Assembly: GCF_009362785.1 (NCBI RefSeq)
Contig: NZ_WHNQ01000023.1
Span: forward strand, 1-64,000
Direction of reading: 5' to 3'
Source of the DNA: Paraburkholderia atlantica
GTDB lineage: Bacteria; Pseudomonadota; Gammaproteobacteria; Burkholderiales; Burkholderiaceae
DNA: 64,000 bases
Positions 55,066 through 63,503 of this stretch are shown here, piece after piece. Made by a program: the position numbers and the translations under genes. The first letter of the stretch is position 1. Each line of letters starts with the position of its first letter. The notes beneath the pieces are model-generated. The model was not told the origin of the DNA. It searched no databases and was given only the letters and a program-made list of their open reading frames with translations.

Positions 55066-55345
55066 TTTAATTTTAATGATATTTGAGTGCGCACATGCCG
55101 TGCGAAAAGTGCACGGGCGCGCTGATTCAAAGCCAATCGAGCCGACTTCTGAAGCAGTCGAACAGCGAAAAATGGCGTCGAAGCCTGAGGGGAAATTGAG
55201 GCGCAAGAAGGCGTATGACGCTCTTGGCAAACTGCTCAATAAGCAGATGCCAATCAGGCGCGATTGCTCCAGCCGAGCGAGACGAAGCTCCGCGAGGGTG
55301 TCGCCGCAACCCGACGTCCGTTGCGGGAGGCCGGGCTCTTCAACT

Positions 55346-55549
55346 TTACAGCGGCTTGATATTAGCCGCTTGCAGCCCCTTCGGGCCTTGCTTCGTTTCG
55401 AAGCTCACCTTCTGATTTTCAGCCAGCGTCTTGAAACCGTCGCCCCTGATTTCGGAGAAGTGAGCAAACAGGTCGCCGCCGCCTTTGTCTGGGGTGATGA
55501 AGCCAAAGCCTTTGCTGTCGTTGAACCACTTAACGGTGCCGGTATCCAT
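55346..55549 (-). CDS. Cold-shock protein, CspA family
   Basis: A 67-residue CSD protein. RNP1 is KGFGFIT and RNP2 is LFAHFS, in MDTGTVKWFNDSKGFGFITP; the end is GPKGLQAANIKPL. It binds single-stranded RNA/DNA and melts RNA structure. AAGGA lies seven bases before the ATG. The leader has a small hairpin GCTCT-TTAAT-AGAGC (55582-55596 on the minus strand) and is T-rich, as in temperature-responsive csp leaders. It heads the minus-strand small-gene cluster. Confidence 0.93.
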   Translation of the reverse strand: MDTGTVKWFNDSKGFGFITPDKGGGDLFAHFSEIRGDGFKTLAENQKVSFETKQGPKGLQAANIKPL

Positions 55550-55754
55550 AAAGAATCCTTGAGAAAAAAGTGCGAAAGTTTGCTCTATTAAAGAGCGCGT
55601 GAAGCTTCAAGGAGGGAGAGGACAACGAATACCGCGGAGGAGCGAGGAATTGATGAACAGCAATCGAACTTCTTGAACTTCGGAGTGGACAGTACCCGCC
55701 GGATGGACCAGCGTCAATACTTATCTTGTAACTGTTTCACCAAGCGGCCCGTTT

Positions 55755-56152
55755 TGCAGGCGAAGCGATGCGGCCACCAGCTACAAGGACCGTAAGGCGG
55801 TTGCCACCGCGCTGCGCCCGATTTACGCCGCAGCCAGCGAACAGGCCGCACAGCATGCGCTGGAAGACTTCGCTCACGGGCTGCGGGGAACGGAATATCC
55901 GACCATCGTGTAGTTCTGGCGACGAGCGTGAAAAAAAGTCACGCCCTTCTTGGTCTTCCCGTCTGAGATACGCCGGGGTCATGTGCACTACAAACGCACG
56001 AGAGTCTGAATATGCGACTGCGCAAGAACATCAAGACCCGAGGGCACTTTCCAAACGACGAGGCGGCCATCAAGCTGCTGTGGCTGCCGCTTCGTGATGT
56101 GATGGCCAAGTCCGTGCGAGCCGCATTCGACTGGCCATCCGCCATGAACTAA
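55755..56152 (+). pseudogene. IS256-family transposase remnant
   Basis: C-terminal pieces of a Mutator/IS256 transposase in several frames. One reads YKDRKAVATALRPIYAAASE and ends in a stop at 55911. A second frame has VMCTTNARES (for VIYTTNAIES). A third reads LNMRLRKNIKTRGHFPNDEA and IKLLWLPLRDV, ending at 56152. Frameshifts and loss of the N-terminal and catalytic part show it is dead. No terminal inverted repeats were identified. Confidence 0.8.
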
Positions 56153-56897
56153 TTTGCTATTCTGTTTGGCGAGCGCTTCACGCACGCACGCGGATAACTC
56201 CGAAAACCGTCTCGCACACTAAATTGCGGACAGGTCCGGCCGAAAGCGCAAACCCGTCGAGATCGACTCGCGTTTGCATCCGGCGACGAAAGCGACTGTC
56301 TCTCCCGGTACTATCAACGTTATTAGTGGACGGATGTCGCAACGTGCATGGCGCCTAAAACCGGCGCAAGCCTATCCTGCAGTACCTAATTCTTTGTTGT
56401 TTTTATCGTGTGATTTCAAATGTAATCGGACCAACGTAGGACGCTGTTGGATCGTTGCTAATTGGACTGCTGACCCGATCGACACGATTCGCGTACTGGT
56501 GCGCCCTCTGTTCTCAACGCAGGACAAGTACGAGCAACCCGTGAAGCAATCGTTTCCAATCGAGTGGCGACGCGCGAGAGTAATTACCTTAGATCGGACG
56601 ATGTAGATATGATTGACCGTCGGTTTCGGCGCAAACCAACCCGGCATCCTCTGCTCCCCTACAGAACCAGATATTTCAATTCTCACGCGTAAGTTTGCGG
56701 CACAGCAGCCAACGACGACTGCCGTTGCATACTTACCACAAAACAAAAAATAGTAGGTTGTTCCAATGAATTCCATACGCGTTCGAGGCAGTCCTAATAC
56801 GTCAACGTTCGACGTGGTTGCGGCATTGACGTACCAGCCGATGGCGCGGACGATTGGCTCAAACCCTCTCGTCACCAAATGCAAACGGAAGGTCATC
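56153..56897. other. AT-richer gap upstream of the 152-residue gene
   Basis: About 745 bp, visibly less GC-rich than the surroundings. A 175-codon minus-strand open frame crosses it, but its translation (many Cys, Thr and Arg, no domain) does not look like a protein. No gene is called. Confidence 0.5.
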
Positions 56898-57356
56898 ATG
56901 CCCGCATCGAAGACTTACACGAAAGCGCAATGGGATGAGTTTGCCCGGCGACTAGATGAGTTACCGGAAAAGCCACCGTCGGAACAGCGAGTTACCGTAC
57001 GCGATGCAATGCCGAAGGTTCGCGCCCATATCAATGCAGCACGTACGAAGGGGTATTCGCTTGAGCAGCTAATCGATCAGGCGAGGGAGGCCGGTATGGA
57101 CATAACGGCGAGTGCGCTTCGCTACGCGCTCCAGGATACGACGAAGCGACGAACGCACACTCGCCGGATACCTGGCTCGCAGCAATCGCAAAGCAAAGTG
57201 ATCACACCTGTCACTCGTTCAGACCCGCAGAAGTTCGGTCAGCAGTCCGATACTCCTTCGCTAGCAAAGAGGGAGCGCGGCAACAACAAACCCGGATCAA
57301 TGATCGCTCACGACGAATTCAGTTTCGAGATCAGACCGGATACGGAGAATCTTTGA
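56898..57356 (+). CDS. Island-associated hypothetical protein, possible DNA-binding N-terminal domain
   Basis: A 152-residue protein starting MPASKTYTKAQWDEFARRLD. The block RVTVRDAMPKVRAHINAART with GYSLEQLIDQAREAGMDITA and ALRYAL resembles the short helical regions of relaxosome/mobilisation accessory or KfrA-like proteins, in which a predicted HTH follows RGYTLEQIA. The C-terminal half is low in structure. GGAAGG precedes the ATG. It lies upstream of the convergent integrase gene, a usual place for an element's own accessory gene. Function not assigned. Confidence 0.6.
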   Translation: MPASKTYTKAQWDEFARRLDELPEKPPSEQRVTVRDAMPKVRAHINAARTKGYSLEQLIDQAREAGMDITASALRYALQDTTKRRTHTRRIPGSQQSQSKVITPVTRSDPQKFGQQSDTPSLAKRERGNNKPGSMIAHDEFSFEIRPDTENL

Positions 57357-57482
57357 ACGCGAGACGATGAAGACTATCCCGATAATCGAACCTGTTTCGA
57401 CCATTTAAAAGTTGACTCAGCGCAGCAGCGGCATCAAGGGATGCGCACGCATTGGCATGCTTGGAATAGCACATCGCAGTCG

Positions 57483-58712
57483 TCAAGTCGCAGCTTTCCC
57501 GCTTCCAATATCAATAACCTGCGCACCTAAACGGAGCCGATCCAGATAGTCGGCCCATTTCTGCATCATTACCCGGCGTTCCTTGATGAACTTTGTGCGG
57601 TTATAGGCTGTGCCAAGGTTGTCCGGCACTGTGTGCGCGAGTTGATGCTCGATCACTTCTGGTCTCTGATCGAGTTCCTCATGCAGGATCGTGCGCGCCA
57701 TCGCACGAAAGCCGTGTCCCGTGATCTCCGTGCGCGTGTCGTAGCCAAGCCTGCGCAGTGCTGCATTGATCGTGGCCTCGCTCATCGGCCGCTTGCGATC
57801 GCGCGCGCCCGGGAACACATAGCGGCCTGCACTCGTAAGTGCGTGCAGTTCATGCAGAATGGCGATCGACTGTGTGCAAAGCGGCACTAAATGTTCAGTC
57901 CCAGTCTTGGTGACGAGGTAGCGCCATTCGCCCTTGTCCAGATCGAATTGGGACCATTCAGCCTGGCGAAGCTCACCGGGCCGGACGAATAGTAATGGTG
58001 CAAGTCGGAGCGCGCAGAGGACAGGGAAGGTGCCGGCGAACCCGTCGAACGCACGGAGCATCTCGCCGATCTTCGTCGGATCTGTGATCGAAGCGAAGTG
58101 GGTTGTTTGTGCCGGGGGAATCGCGCCGACCAGATCCCGAGCGGGGTCGGCCTTGCAATGTCCCTCCTTGATGCCGTACCGGAATACCCGGCTGATCTCG
58201 CTACGCACACGATGGGCCGTGAAGCGGGCGCCGCGACTGTCGACGCGCTTCAGGACGGCCAGAATGTCTGGCGCGTCGATGTCGGAAACTGGGCGCTTGC
58301 CCAGCCACGGGAACACGTCATTTTCCATGCGGGCGAGCGTTTTCACGTGCTGGGCTGGCTCGACACTGCTCTTGCGCTCGTTCATCCAGCCGCGCGCGAC
58401 TGCCTCGAAAGAATTGGCCGCGGCGAGCCTGGCGGCTCGTTTCTCGAGGCGTTTGACGTTACTTGGGTCCAGTCCAGCTGCCAGCTTTTCGCGGGCCTCG
58501 TCTCGCTTTTTGCGCGCTGCCGCGAGCGACACGTCCGGATAAACGCCGAGCGCGAGCGTCTTGTCCTTCCCCGCAAACCGGTAATTCATCCGCCAGTATT
58601 TCGCGCCGGACCTGTCGAGCTGGAGATACATGCGGCCACCGTCAGCGAGGCGGTTGCCGGTGCCATCCGAGTTGTAGCGAGCGTTCCTAACCTGGACGTC
58701 GGTCAGCGACAT
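57483..58712 (-). CDS. int: P4-type tyrosine integrase of the island
   Basis: A 409-residue site-specific recombinase. The N-terminal DUF4102 domain includes LTDVQVRNARYNSDGTGNRL, the segment YLQLDRSGAKYWRMNYRFAG and LGVYPDVSLAAARKKRDEAR. A SAM-like core-binding domain follows, then the catalytic domain with Arg in FVRPGELRQAEW, HGFRAMARTILHE and the Tyr in GTAYNRTKFIKERR. Start ATG 58712 has GAGGGAG upstream; the frame's upstream extension is the arm-repeat DNA. It inserts the element into the tRNA-Leu 3' end 174 bp away. Confidence 0.93.
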   Translation of the reverse strand: MSLTDVQVRNARYNSDGTGNRLADGGRMYLQLDRSGAKYWRMNYRFAGKDKTLALGVYPDVSLAAARKKRDEAREKLAAGLDPSNVKRLEKRAARLAAANSFEAVARGWMNERKSSVEPAQHVKTLARMENDVFPWLGKRPVSDIDAPDILAVLKRVDSRGARFTAHRVRSEISRVFRYGIKEGHCKADPARDLVGAIPPAQTTHFASITDPTKIGEMLRAFDGFAGTFPVLCALRLAPLLFVRPGELRQAEWSQFDLDKGEWRYLVTKTGTEHLVPLCTQSIAILHELHALTSAGRYVFPGARDRKRPMSEATINAALRRLGYDTRTEITGHGFRAMARTILHEELDQRPEVIEHQLAHTVPDNLGTAYNRTKFIKERRVMMQKWADYLDRLRLGAQVIDIGSGKAAT

Positions 58713-58748
58713 GGTGGTATCTCCCTCTGGAAAATCCCAGAAACGAGC

Positions 58749-58781
58749 CAGATACCACCAAAAATACCACCGGATACCACC
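58749..58781 (+). repeat. Integrase arm-type repeats, right end
   Basis: ATACCACC occurs at 58752, 58764 and 58774, and once more inverted over the integrase start (AGATACCACCAT read on the minus strand, 58711-58722). The first two have the same 12-bp spacing as the pair at the left end. Their position over the int leader could also let the integrase repress its own gene. Confidence 0.6.
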
Positions 58782-58816
58782 AGCTGTCGACGAGTCAACG
58801 CGGATCAACGGGGAAT

Positions 58817-58853
58817 AAAAAACCCCGCAAGTCCTTGATCTTGCGGGGTTTTT
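58817..58853 (-). terminator. Terminator downstream of tRNA-Leu
   Basis: On the minus strand AAACCCCGCAAG pairs with CTTGCGGGGTTT around an 8-nt loop and ends in a T-run. It lies between the tRNA 3' end and int. It is probably brought in by the island to replace the displaced native terminator, and it would insulate int from tRNA transcription. Confidence 0.8.
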
Positions 58854-58885
58854 CGGAATTTATCGGCTCTCGCCGGAACAGCTTG

Positions 58886-58970
58886 TGGTGCCCAGGGCCG
58901 GAATCGAACCGGCACGCCTTGCGGCGGGGGATTTTGAGTCCCCTGCGTCTACCAATTTCACCACCTGGGC
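58886..58970 (-). tRNA. tRNA-Leu (anticodon CAA)
   Basis: An 85-nt class II tRNA with encoded CCA. The acceptor arms GCCCAGG and CCTGGGC pair perfectly. The anticodon stem GGGGA/TCCCC encloses loop CTCAAAA, giving anticodon CAA (reads UUG). The T arm has GGTTCGATTCC and a variable arm is present. The 3' 17 bp are duplicated at 33538-33554, showing use as an integration site; the tRNA itself remains intact. Confidence 0.95.
58892..58908. repeat. Right attachment site inside tRNA-Leu
   Basis: CCAGGGCCGGAATCGAA, identical to 33538-33554, covers the acceptor 3' strand and part of the T arm. Tyrosine integrases commonly recombine at such tRNA 3' segments, leaving the gene functional. Confidence 0.82.
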
Positions 58971-59091
58971 AGATACTGCAGCGCGCGTCAGAAGTTCAGC
59001 GCGCGAGGAAGACGCAGATTATGGCCGAAAATCGGTCGACGGGCAAGCCGATTGCCGTCACCGACCGCAGCGCGTTGGCAACGAGCCGTGC

Positions 59092-60477
59092 TCAAACCGT
59101 GCGCGAGAACCGTGTGAGCGTCTGCTCGCCGAGATAGCGGTCGAATACCATCGCGAGATTGCGCACGAGCATGCGGCCGGCCATCCTCACTTCGAGCTTG
59201 CGCGCGCCGAGCGAGATCAGCCCGTCGTCCTCGAATGCACGCAGACGCGCGAGTTCCGGCGCGAACGTCTCGGTGAAGTAGATGCCGTACGCCGCCTCGA
59301 ATTCGTCGAAGCGGAGCTCGAGGTTGCACATCAGCTGCGTGATCACGTCGCGCCGCAGACGGTCGTCGGCGGACAGGCGGATGCCGCGCGCGATCGCGAG
59401 CCGGCCCGCGTCGATCGCGTCGGTGTAGGCGGGCAGCTCTCGCGCGTTCTGCGCGTACACGTCGCCGACCTTGCCGATCGACGAGGCGCCGAAGCCGATC
59501 AGATCGCACTCGGCCCGTGTGCTATAGCCCTGGAAATTGCGGTGCAGCGTGCGCTCTGCCTGCGCGCGCGCGAGCTCGTCGGTGGGCAGCGCGAAGTGAT
59601 CCATGCCGATGTACACATAACCCGCCCCCGTCAGCCGCTCGACTACCCGTTGCAGCAGCGCGAGCCGTTCCTCGCTCGACGGCAGCGTCGCGGCATCCAT
59701 CTGCCGCTGCATCTTGAAGAGCTGCGGCATGTGCGCATACGCGAACACCGACAGCCGGTCCGGCGCGAGTTCGAGCATCGTGTCGAGCGTGCGGCTGAAG
59801 CTCGCGACCGTTTGATGCGGCAGGCCGTAAATCAGATCGACGCCGATCGAATGAAAACCGTGTGCGCGCGCCGCTTGCATCACCGACGCGGTCATCTCGA
59901 ACGGCTGGATGCGATTGATCGCCTGTTGCACGCGCGGATCGAAGTCCTGCACGCCGAGGCTCAGCCGGTTGAAGCCGAGATGGCGCAGCAGCGCGATCGT
60001 GTCGGGCGACGCCTCGCGCGGATCGACCTCGATCGAATACTCGGCTTGAGCGTCGGGCAGCAGATTGAAGTGCTGGCGCGTCGCGGCCATCAACTCGCTC
60101 ATCTCGTCATGCGACAAAAACGTCGGTGTGCCGCCGCCCCAATGCAACTGCGACACGGGCCGCTGCGTATCGAAACACGCTGCCTGCAAGGCGATTTCGC
60201 GTTTGAGCCGTTCCAGGTATGGCCGCGCATGCGCGCGATTTTTCGTCACGACCTTGTTGCAGCCGCAGTAGAAGCACACGGTGTCGCAAAACGGAATGTG
60301 GAAGTACAGCGACAGATCGGTCGACGCGGCGCCCGGGTCGGCGGCGGCGCGATGATAGTCGGCGGTGTCGAACGACTCGCGGAACTGCGGCGCGGTCGGA
60401 TAGGACGTATACCGGGGGCCGTTCGCGCTGTAGCGCGCGAGCAGGTCGGGGCGGAACAGGGTGTCGGCTAGGGGCAT
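59092..60477 (-). CDS. hemN: Oxygen-independent coproporphyrinogen III oxidase
   Basis: A 461-residue radical SAM enzyme that converts coproporphyrinogen III to protoporphyrinogen IX without oxygen. The 4Fe-4S cysteines are C64, C68 and C71 in PFCDTVCFYCGC, with the extra C73 of true HemN. YTSYPTAPQF near residue 23, WGGGTPTFL and DLIYGLPHQT are further HemN blocks. Length and the YTSYPTA N-terminus distinguish it from the HemW-type chaperone. It marks the return to core chromosome right of the island. Confidence 0.95.
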   Translation of the reverse strand: MPLADTLFRPDLLARYSANGPRYTSYPTAPQFRESFDTADYHRAAADPGAASTDLSLYFHIPFCDTVCFYCGCNKVVTKNRAHARPYLERLKREIALQAACFDTQRPVSQLHWGGGTPTFLSHDEMSELMAATRQHFNLLPDAQAEYSIEVDPREASPDTIALLRHLGFNRLSLGVQDFDPRVQQAINRIQPFEMTASVMQAARAHGFHSIGVDLIYGLPHQTVASFSRTLDTMLELAPDRLSVFAYAHMPQLFKMQRQMDAATLPSSEERLALLQRVVERLTGAGYVYIGMDHFALPTDELARAQAERTLHRNFQGYSTRAECDLIGFGASSIGKVGDVYAQNARELPAYTDAIDAGRLAIARGIRLSADDRLRRDVITQLMCNLELRFDEFEAAYGIYFTETFAPELARLRAFEDDGLISLGARKLEVRMAGRMLVRNLAMVFDRYLGEQTLTRFSRTV

Positions 60478-60655
60478 GAGCGGTATCGACGGTGGGCGGC
60501 TCTCGCGGCGTACCGCGGGTGCATGGCCATTCGGGAGTTTTCAGTTTAAGTGCGCGCCTGCGGGCTCCGTTTGTGTAAAAAGGTCGCACAGACAGGCAGT
60601 GGCACAATGCGGGTCTGGCAACGCGTTGCCAAGGTTTGAGTTCAGGAAAGATGAC

Positions 60656-60958
60656 GTGGATCAAAAGTTGAACAGCGCACGAGTGGACGATCACGCGTGC
60701 CGTCCCGATTGCGGCGCGTGTTGTATCGCGCCGTCGATTTCGAGTCCGATTCCGGGCATGCCCAACGGCAAGCCGGCGGGCGTTCGCTGCGTGCAACTCG
60801 GTGACGATCTGCGCTGCGCGATCTTCGGCCGGCCGGAGCGGCCCGCATGCTGCTCGGGTCTGCAGCCGCAACTCGAAATGTGTGGCGCGAATCGCGCTGA
60901 AGCGCTTGCGTGGCTCACGCAACTCGAGGCGCAAACACAACCGGCATCGCATCCATGA
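60656..60958 (+). CDS. YkgJ-family cysteine cluster protein
   Basis: A 100-residue protein with a zinc/iron-sulphur-type cysteine set: C in DHACRPDCGACC, CVQL, CAIFGRPERPACC and CGAN. The pattern matches the YkgJ/UPF0153 family of putative metal-cluster proteins. Start is GTG 60656 with AGGAAAG upstream; the ATG five bases earlier is quickly followed by a stop. It is divergent from hemN. Function unknown. Confidence 0.78.
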   Translation: MDQKLNSARVDDHACRPDCGACCIAPSISSPIPGMPNGKPAGVRCVQLGDDLRCAIFGRPERPACCSGLQPQLEMCGANRAEALAWLTQLEAQTQPASHP

Positions 60959-61040
60959 TGCGCGACGCGCGATAAGCGCCATCACCCACTCACAGCCGAC
61001 GCAAGCCGATGTCCGCCAGGGCTTCCACAGGAGATTTCGC

Positions 61041-61634
61041 ATGACTCGACCCGCAGCGCCGGCCCGGCGCCGCTTTCTGCGCGCCGCGCTGACCGGCTGC
61101 AGCGTGCTTGGCATCACTGTGTCGCTCGCGGCTTGCGCGAGCCCGACGTTTCCGTTCATGCCCTCGCAGTACACGTTCTCGCAGAAGCAGGTGCAGGAGG
61201 CCGTGCAGCGCAAGTTCCCGTATCAGCGGACGGTGTCGCAGGTGTTCGACGTCGCGCTGAGCAATCCGGTGGTGGGCATGCTGCCCGATGCGAACCGCGT
61301 GCAGGTAAAGCTCGACGCGCGTTTCGCGAGCCCGTTCCTGCAAGAGCCGGTCGATGGCGTGTTCACGCTGTCGAGCGAACTCGCGTACGACGGGGCGAGT
61401 CGCTCAGTGATCCTCAAGTCGCCGAGTGTCGATAACGTCAGCGTGAGCGGCCAGGCGCAGATGTACACGCAGCAGATCAACGCGGCCGCGGCGCTGCTCG
61501 CGACCCAATTGCTGACCAACTATCCGATCTACACGTTCAAGCCCGAGCAACTGCAATTTGCCGGCGTCCATTACGAACCCGGTACAATCACCATCCTTTC
61601 AAACGGCATACGCGTGCAGATCGTCGAAAGATGA
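61041..61634 (+). CDS. DUF1439 lipoprotein
   Basis: A 197-residue outer-membrane-type lipoprotein. The basic N-terminus MTRPAAPARRRFLRAALTG leads into a hydrophobic core and the lipobox LAAC. The mature part (YTFSQKQVQEAVQRKFPYQR and the end GTITILSNGIRVQIVER) fits the DUF1439/YceB fold, a bacterial lipid-binding-like tubular domain. CAGGAGA precedes the ATG. Confidence 0.83.
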   Translation: MTRPAAPARRRFLRAALTGCSVLGITVSLAACASPTFPFMPSQYTFSQKQVQEAVQRKFPYQRTVSQVFDVALSNPVVGMLPDANRVQVKLDARFASPFLQEPVDGVFTLSSELAYDGASRSVILKSPSVDNVSVSGQAQMYTQQINAAAALLATQLLTNYPIYTFKPEQLQFAGVHYEPGTITILSNGIRVQIVER

Positions 61635-61724
61635 CGTGCACGCGCGGCCACGAGGGCCGCGCATGCCAGTCATGACCGTGCCGGCCTGTTTCGTTGTGAC
61701 AACCAACTGCGATAAGGGGCACGG

Positions 61725-62561
61725 ATGGACTGGCTACTGGCTTGCAAGGCGCTGATTCTCGGCGTGGTCGAGGGCTTGACGGAGTTCCTGCCGGTGTCGA
61801 GCACCGGGCATCTGATCGTCGTCGGTAGTCTTATCGATTTCTCCGACGAACACGCGAAGACCTTCGATGTCGTGATCCAGCTCGGCGCGATTCTCGCGGT
61901 GTGCTGGGAGTTTCGCCGCCGCATCGGCAACGTGATCGTGGGTTTGCCGAGCCGGCCCGAAGCTCGCCGCTTCGCGCTGAACGTAATCATCGCGACGATT
62001 CCGGCGATCGTGCTCGGCCTGCTATTCGAGAAGTCGATCAAGGAGGCGCTGTTCGCGCCGGTGCCGGTCGCATTCGCGCTGGTTGCGGGCGGCGTCGTGA
62101 TCCTGTGGGCGGAGGCGCGTCAGCGCGCGCGCGGCGACGCGGCGGTGCGGGTGCGCAGCATCGACGATCTGAGCCCGCTCGATGCGCTGAAAGTCGGCCT
62201 CGCGCAGTGCTTCGCGCTGATTCCGGGGACCTCGCGCTCGGGTTCGACGATCATCGGCGGCATGCTGTTCGGCATCGAGCGCCGCGCGGCGACCGAGTTT
62301 TCATTCTTTCTTGCGATCCCGATCATCTTCGGCGCGACCGCCTACGAGCTGTACAAGGACTGGCATCTGCTCACCACCGACGCGCTCGGCAGCTTCGCGC
62401 TCGGCTTCGTGGCGGCGTTCGTCAGTGCGTTTATTTGCATCCGCTGGCTGCTGCGCTACGTCGCGTCGCACGACTTCACGGTGTTCGCGTGGTATCGGAT
62501 CGGTTTCGGTCTGCTGATCCTGCTGATCGGTTATAGCGGCGGGTTGAGCTGGGCCGATTGA
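61725..62561 (+). CDS. uppP: Undecaprenyl-diphosphatase
   Basis: A 278-residue polytopic BacA-family enzyme that dephosphorylates undecaprenyl pyrophosphate for cell-wall lipid carrier recycling. The two catalytic repeats are EGLTEFLPVSSTGHL (about 16-30) and LIPGTSRSGSTIIGG, both intact. About eight membrane segments are visible. It starts with ATG at 61725 and ends just before a bidirectional terminator. Confidence 0.95.
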   Translation: MDWLLACKALILGVVEGLTEFLPVSSTGHLIVVGSLIDFSDEHAKTFDVVIQLGAILAVCWEFRRRIGNVIVGLPSRPEARRFALNVIIATIPAIVLGLLFEKSIKEALFAPVPVAFALVAGGVVILWAEARQRARGDAAVRVRSIDDLSPLDALKVGLAQCFALIPGTSRSGSTIIGGMLFGIERRAATEFSFFLAIPIIFGATAYELYKDWHLLTTDALGSFALGFVAAFVSAFICIRWLLRYVASHDFTVFAWYRIGFGLLILLIGYSGGLSWAD

Positions 62562-62576
62562 GGTTGGCCGTGCGAT

Positions 62577-62608
62577 GAAAAAAAGGTCTGCAAGTGCGGA
62601 CCTTTTTT
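62577..62608. terminator. Bidirectional terminator between uppP and trmB
   Basis: An A-run, then GGTC and GACC arms with an internal mismatched GC/GC pair, then a T-run, form a symmetric hairpin (A7-stem-T6). It lies between the convergent ends of uppP (62561) and trmB (62632) and can serve both. Confidence 0.8.
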
Positions 62609-62631
62609 CGTTGGCATGCCGTTTCGTCGCG

Positions 62632-63438
62632 TTACGGGGTGGCACGCTTGCGGAACACGAGGTCCCACACGCCGTGGCCGAGCCGCAGGCCGCGCCGCTC
62701 GAACTTCGTCACCGGACGATAGTCGGGCCGCGGTGCGTAGGTGTCGGCGGTGTTTTCGAGCAGTGGATCGGCGCCGAGCACTTCGAGCATCTGTTCGGCG
62801 TAGTTCTGCCAGTCGGTCGCGCAATGCAGATATGCACCCGGCTTCAGGCGCGACACGAGTAGCGCGACGAACTTCGGCTGAATCAGCCGGCGCTTGTGAT
62901 GGCGCGCCTTGTGCCACGGATCGGGGAAGAAGATGTGCACGCCGTCGAGGCTGTCGGGCGCGATCATGTGCTCGAGCACTTCGACCGCGTCGTGCTGAAT
63001 GATGCGGATGTTCGTCAGCGACTGCTCGCCGATCAGCTTCAGCAGCGCGCCGACGCCGGGCTCGTGGACTTCGACGCCGAGGAAGTCATCGCCAGAACGT
63101 TGCGCGGCGATCTCCGCGGTGGTGGCGCCCATGCCGAAGCCGATCTCCAGCACGCGCGGTGCTTCACGGCCGAACACGGCGGTCCAGTCGGGCTGCTGCG
63201 GCGCATAGGGCACGACGAAGCGCGGGCCGAACTCATCCAGCGCGCGGCGCTGGCCGGTCGACACGCGACCCGCGCGCGTGACGAAGCTGCGGATGCGGCG
63301 GTGATGAAGCGTGTCTGCCGGCGTCGCGCCGGGCGTGCCGTCGACGGTGTTTGCCTCGTCGCCGGTGGACTGGTCTGCTGCGCTCGTGGGAGTCGGGGAG
63401 TCGTCCGGGAGACCGGAGTCGTTTGGATCGTGGATCAT
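62632..63438 (-). CDS. trmB: tRNA (guanine-N7-)-methyltransferase
   Basis: A 268-residue SAM-dependent enzyme that methylates G46 in the tRNA variable loop. The SAM site is VLEIGFGMGATTAEIA, the acidic second motif LGVEVHEPGVGALL, and HIFFPDPWHKARHHKRRLIQ is the family's catalytic segment. The C-terminal TKFERRGLRLGHGVWDLVF is conserved. The N-terminal 40 or so residues are Asp/Pro/Thr rich and probably disordered, so a slightly later start is possible. Confidence 0.94.
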   Translation of the reverse strand: MIHDPNDSGLPDDSPTPTSAADQSTGDEANTVDGTPGATPADTLHHRRIRSFVTRAGRVSTGQRRALDEFGPRFVVPYAPQQPDWTAVFGREAPRVLEIGFGMGATTAEIAAQRSGDDFLGVEVHEPGVGALLKLIGEQSLTNIRIIQHDAVEVLEHMIAPDSLDGVHIFFPDPWHKARHHKRRLIQPKFVALLVSRLKPGAYLHCATDWQNYAEQMLEVLGADPLLENTADTYAPRPDYRPVTKFERRGLRLGHGVWDLVFRKRATP

Positions 63439-63503
63439 CGTCGATGCTGCTGCAAGGGTGAGGGCTGCGCGGCTTGCGCGCTGTGCCGGGCCGTTGCCAC
63501 TAC

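Larger units (their letters stand above)
33538..58908. mobile_element. Genomic island integrated in tRNA-Leu(CAA)
   Basis: About 25.4 kb bounded by 17-bp direct repeats (33538-33554 and 58892-58908), the right one being the 3' end of tRNA-Leu. A P4-type integrase gene starts 174 bp from the tRNA and reads away from it. Arm-like repeats are present at both ends. Cargo has visibly lower and more mixed GC than the flanks, especially 33.5-44 kb, and includes transposase and recombinase remnants. No complete conjugation, replication or phage structural genes are seen, so it is probably an integrative element that depends on other elements or is decayed. Confidence 0.82.

Noticed and set aside
56372..56899. 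A 175-codon minus-strand open frame
   Set aside because: No domain, odd composition and no good start signal; it lies in AT-richer DNA where long chance frames are less informative but the translation still looks random.
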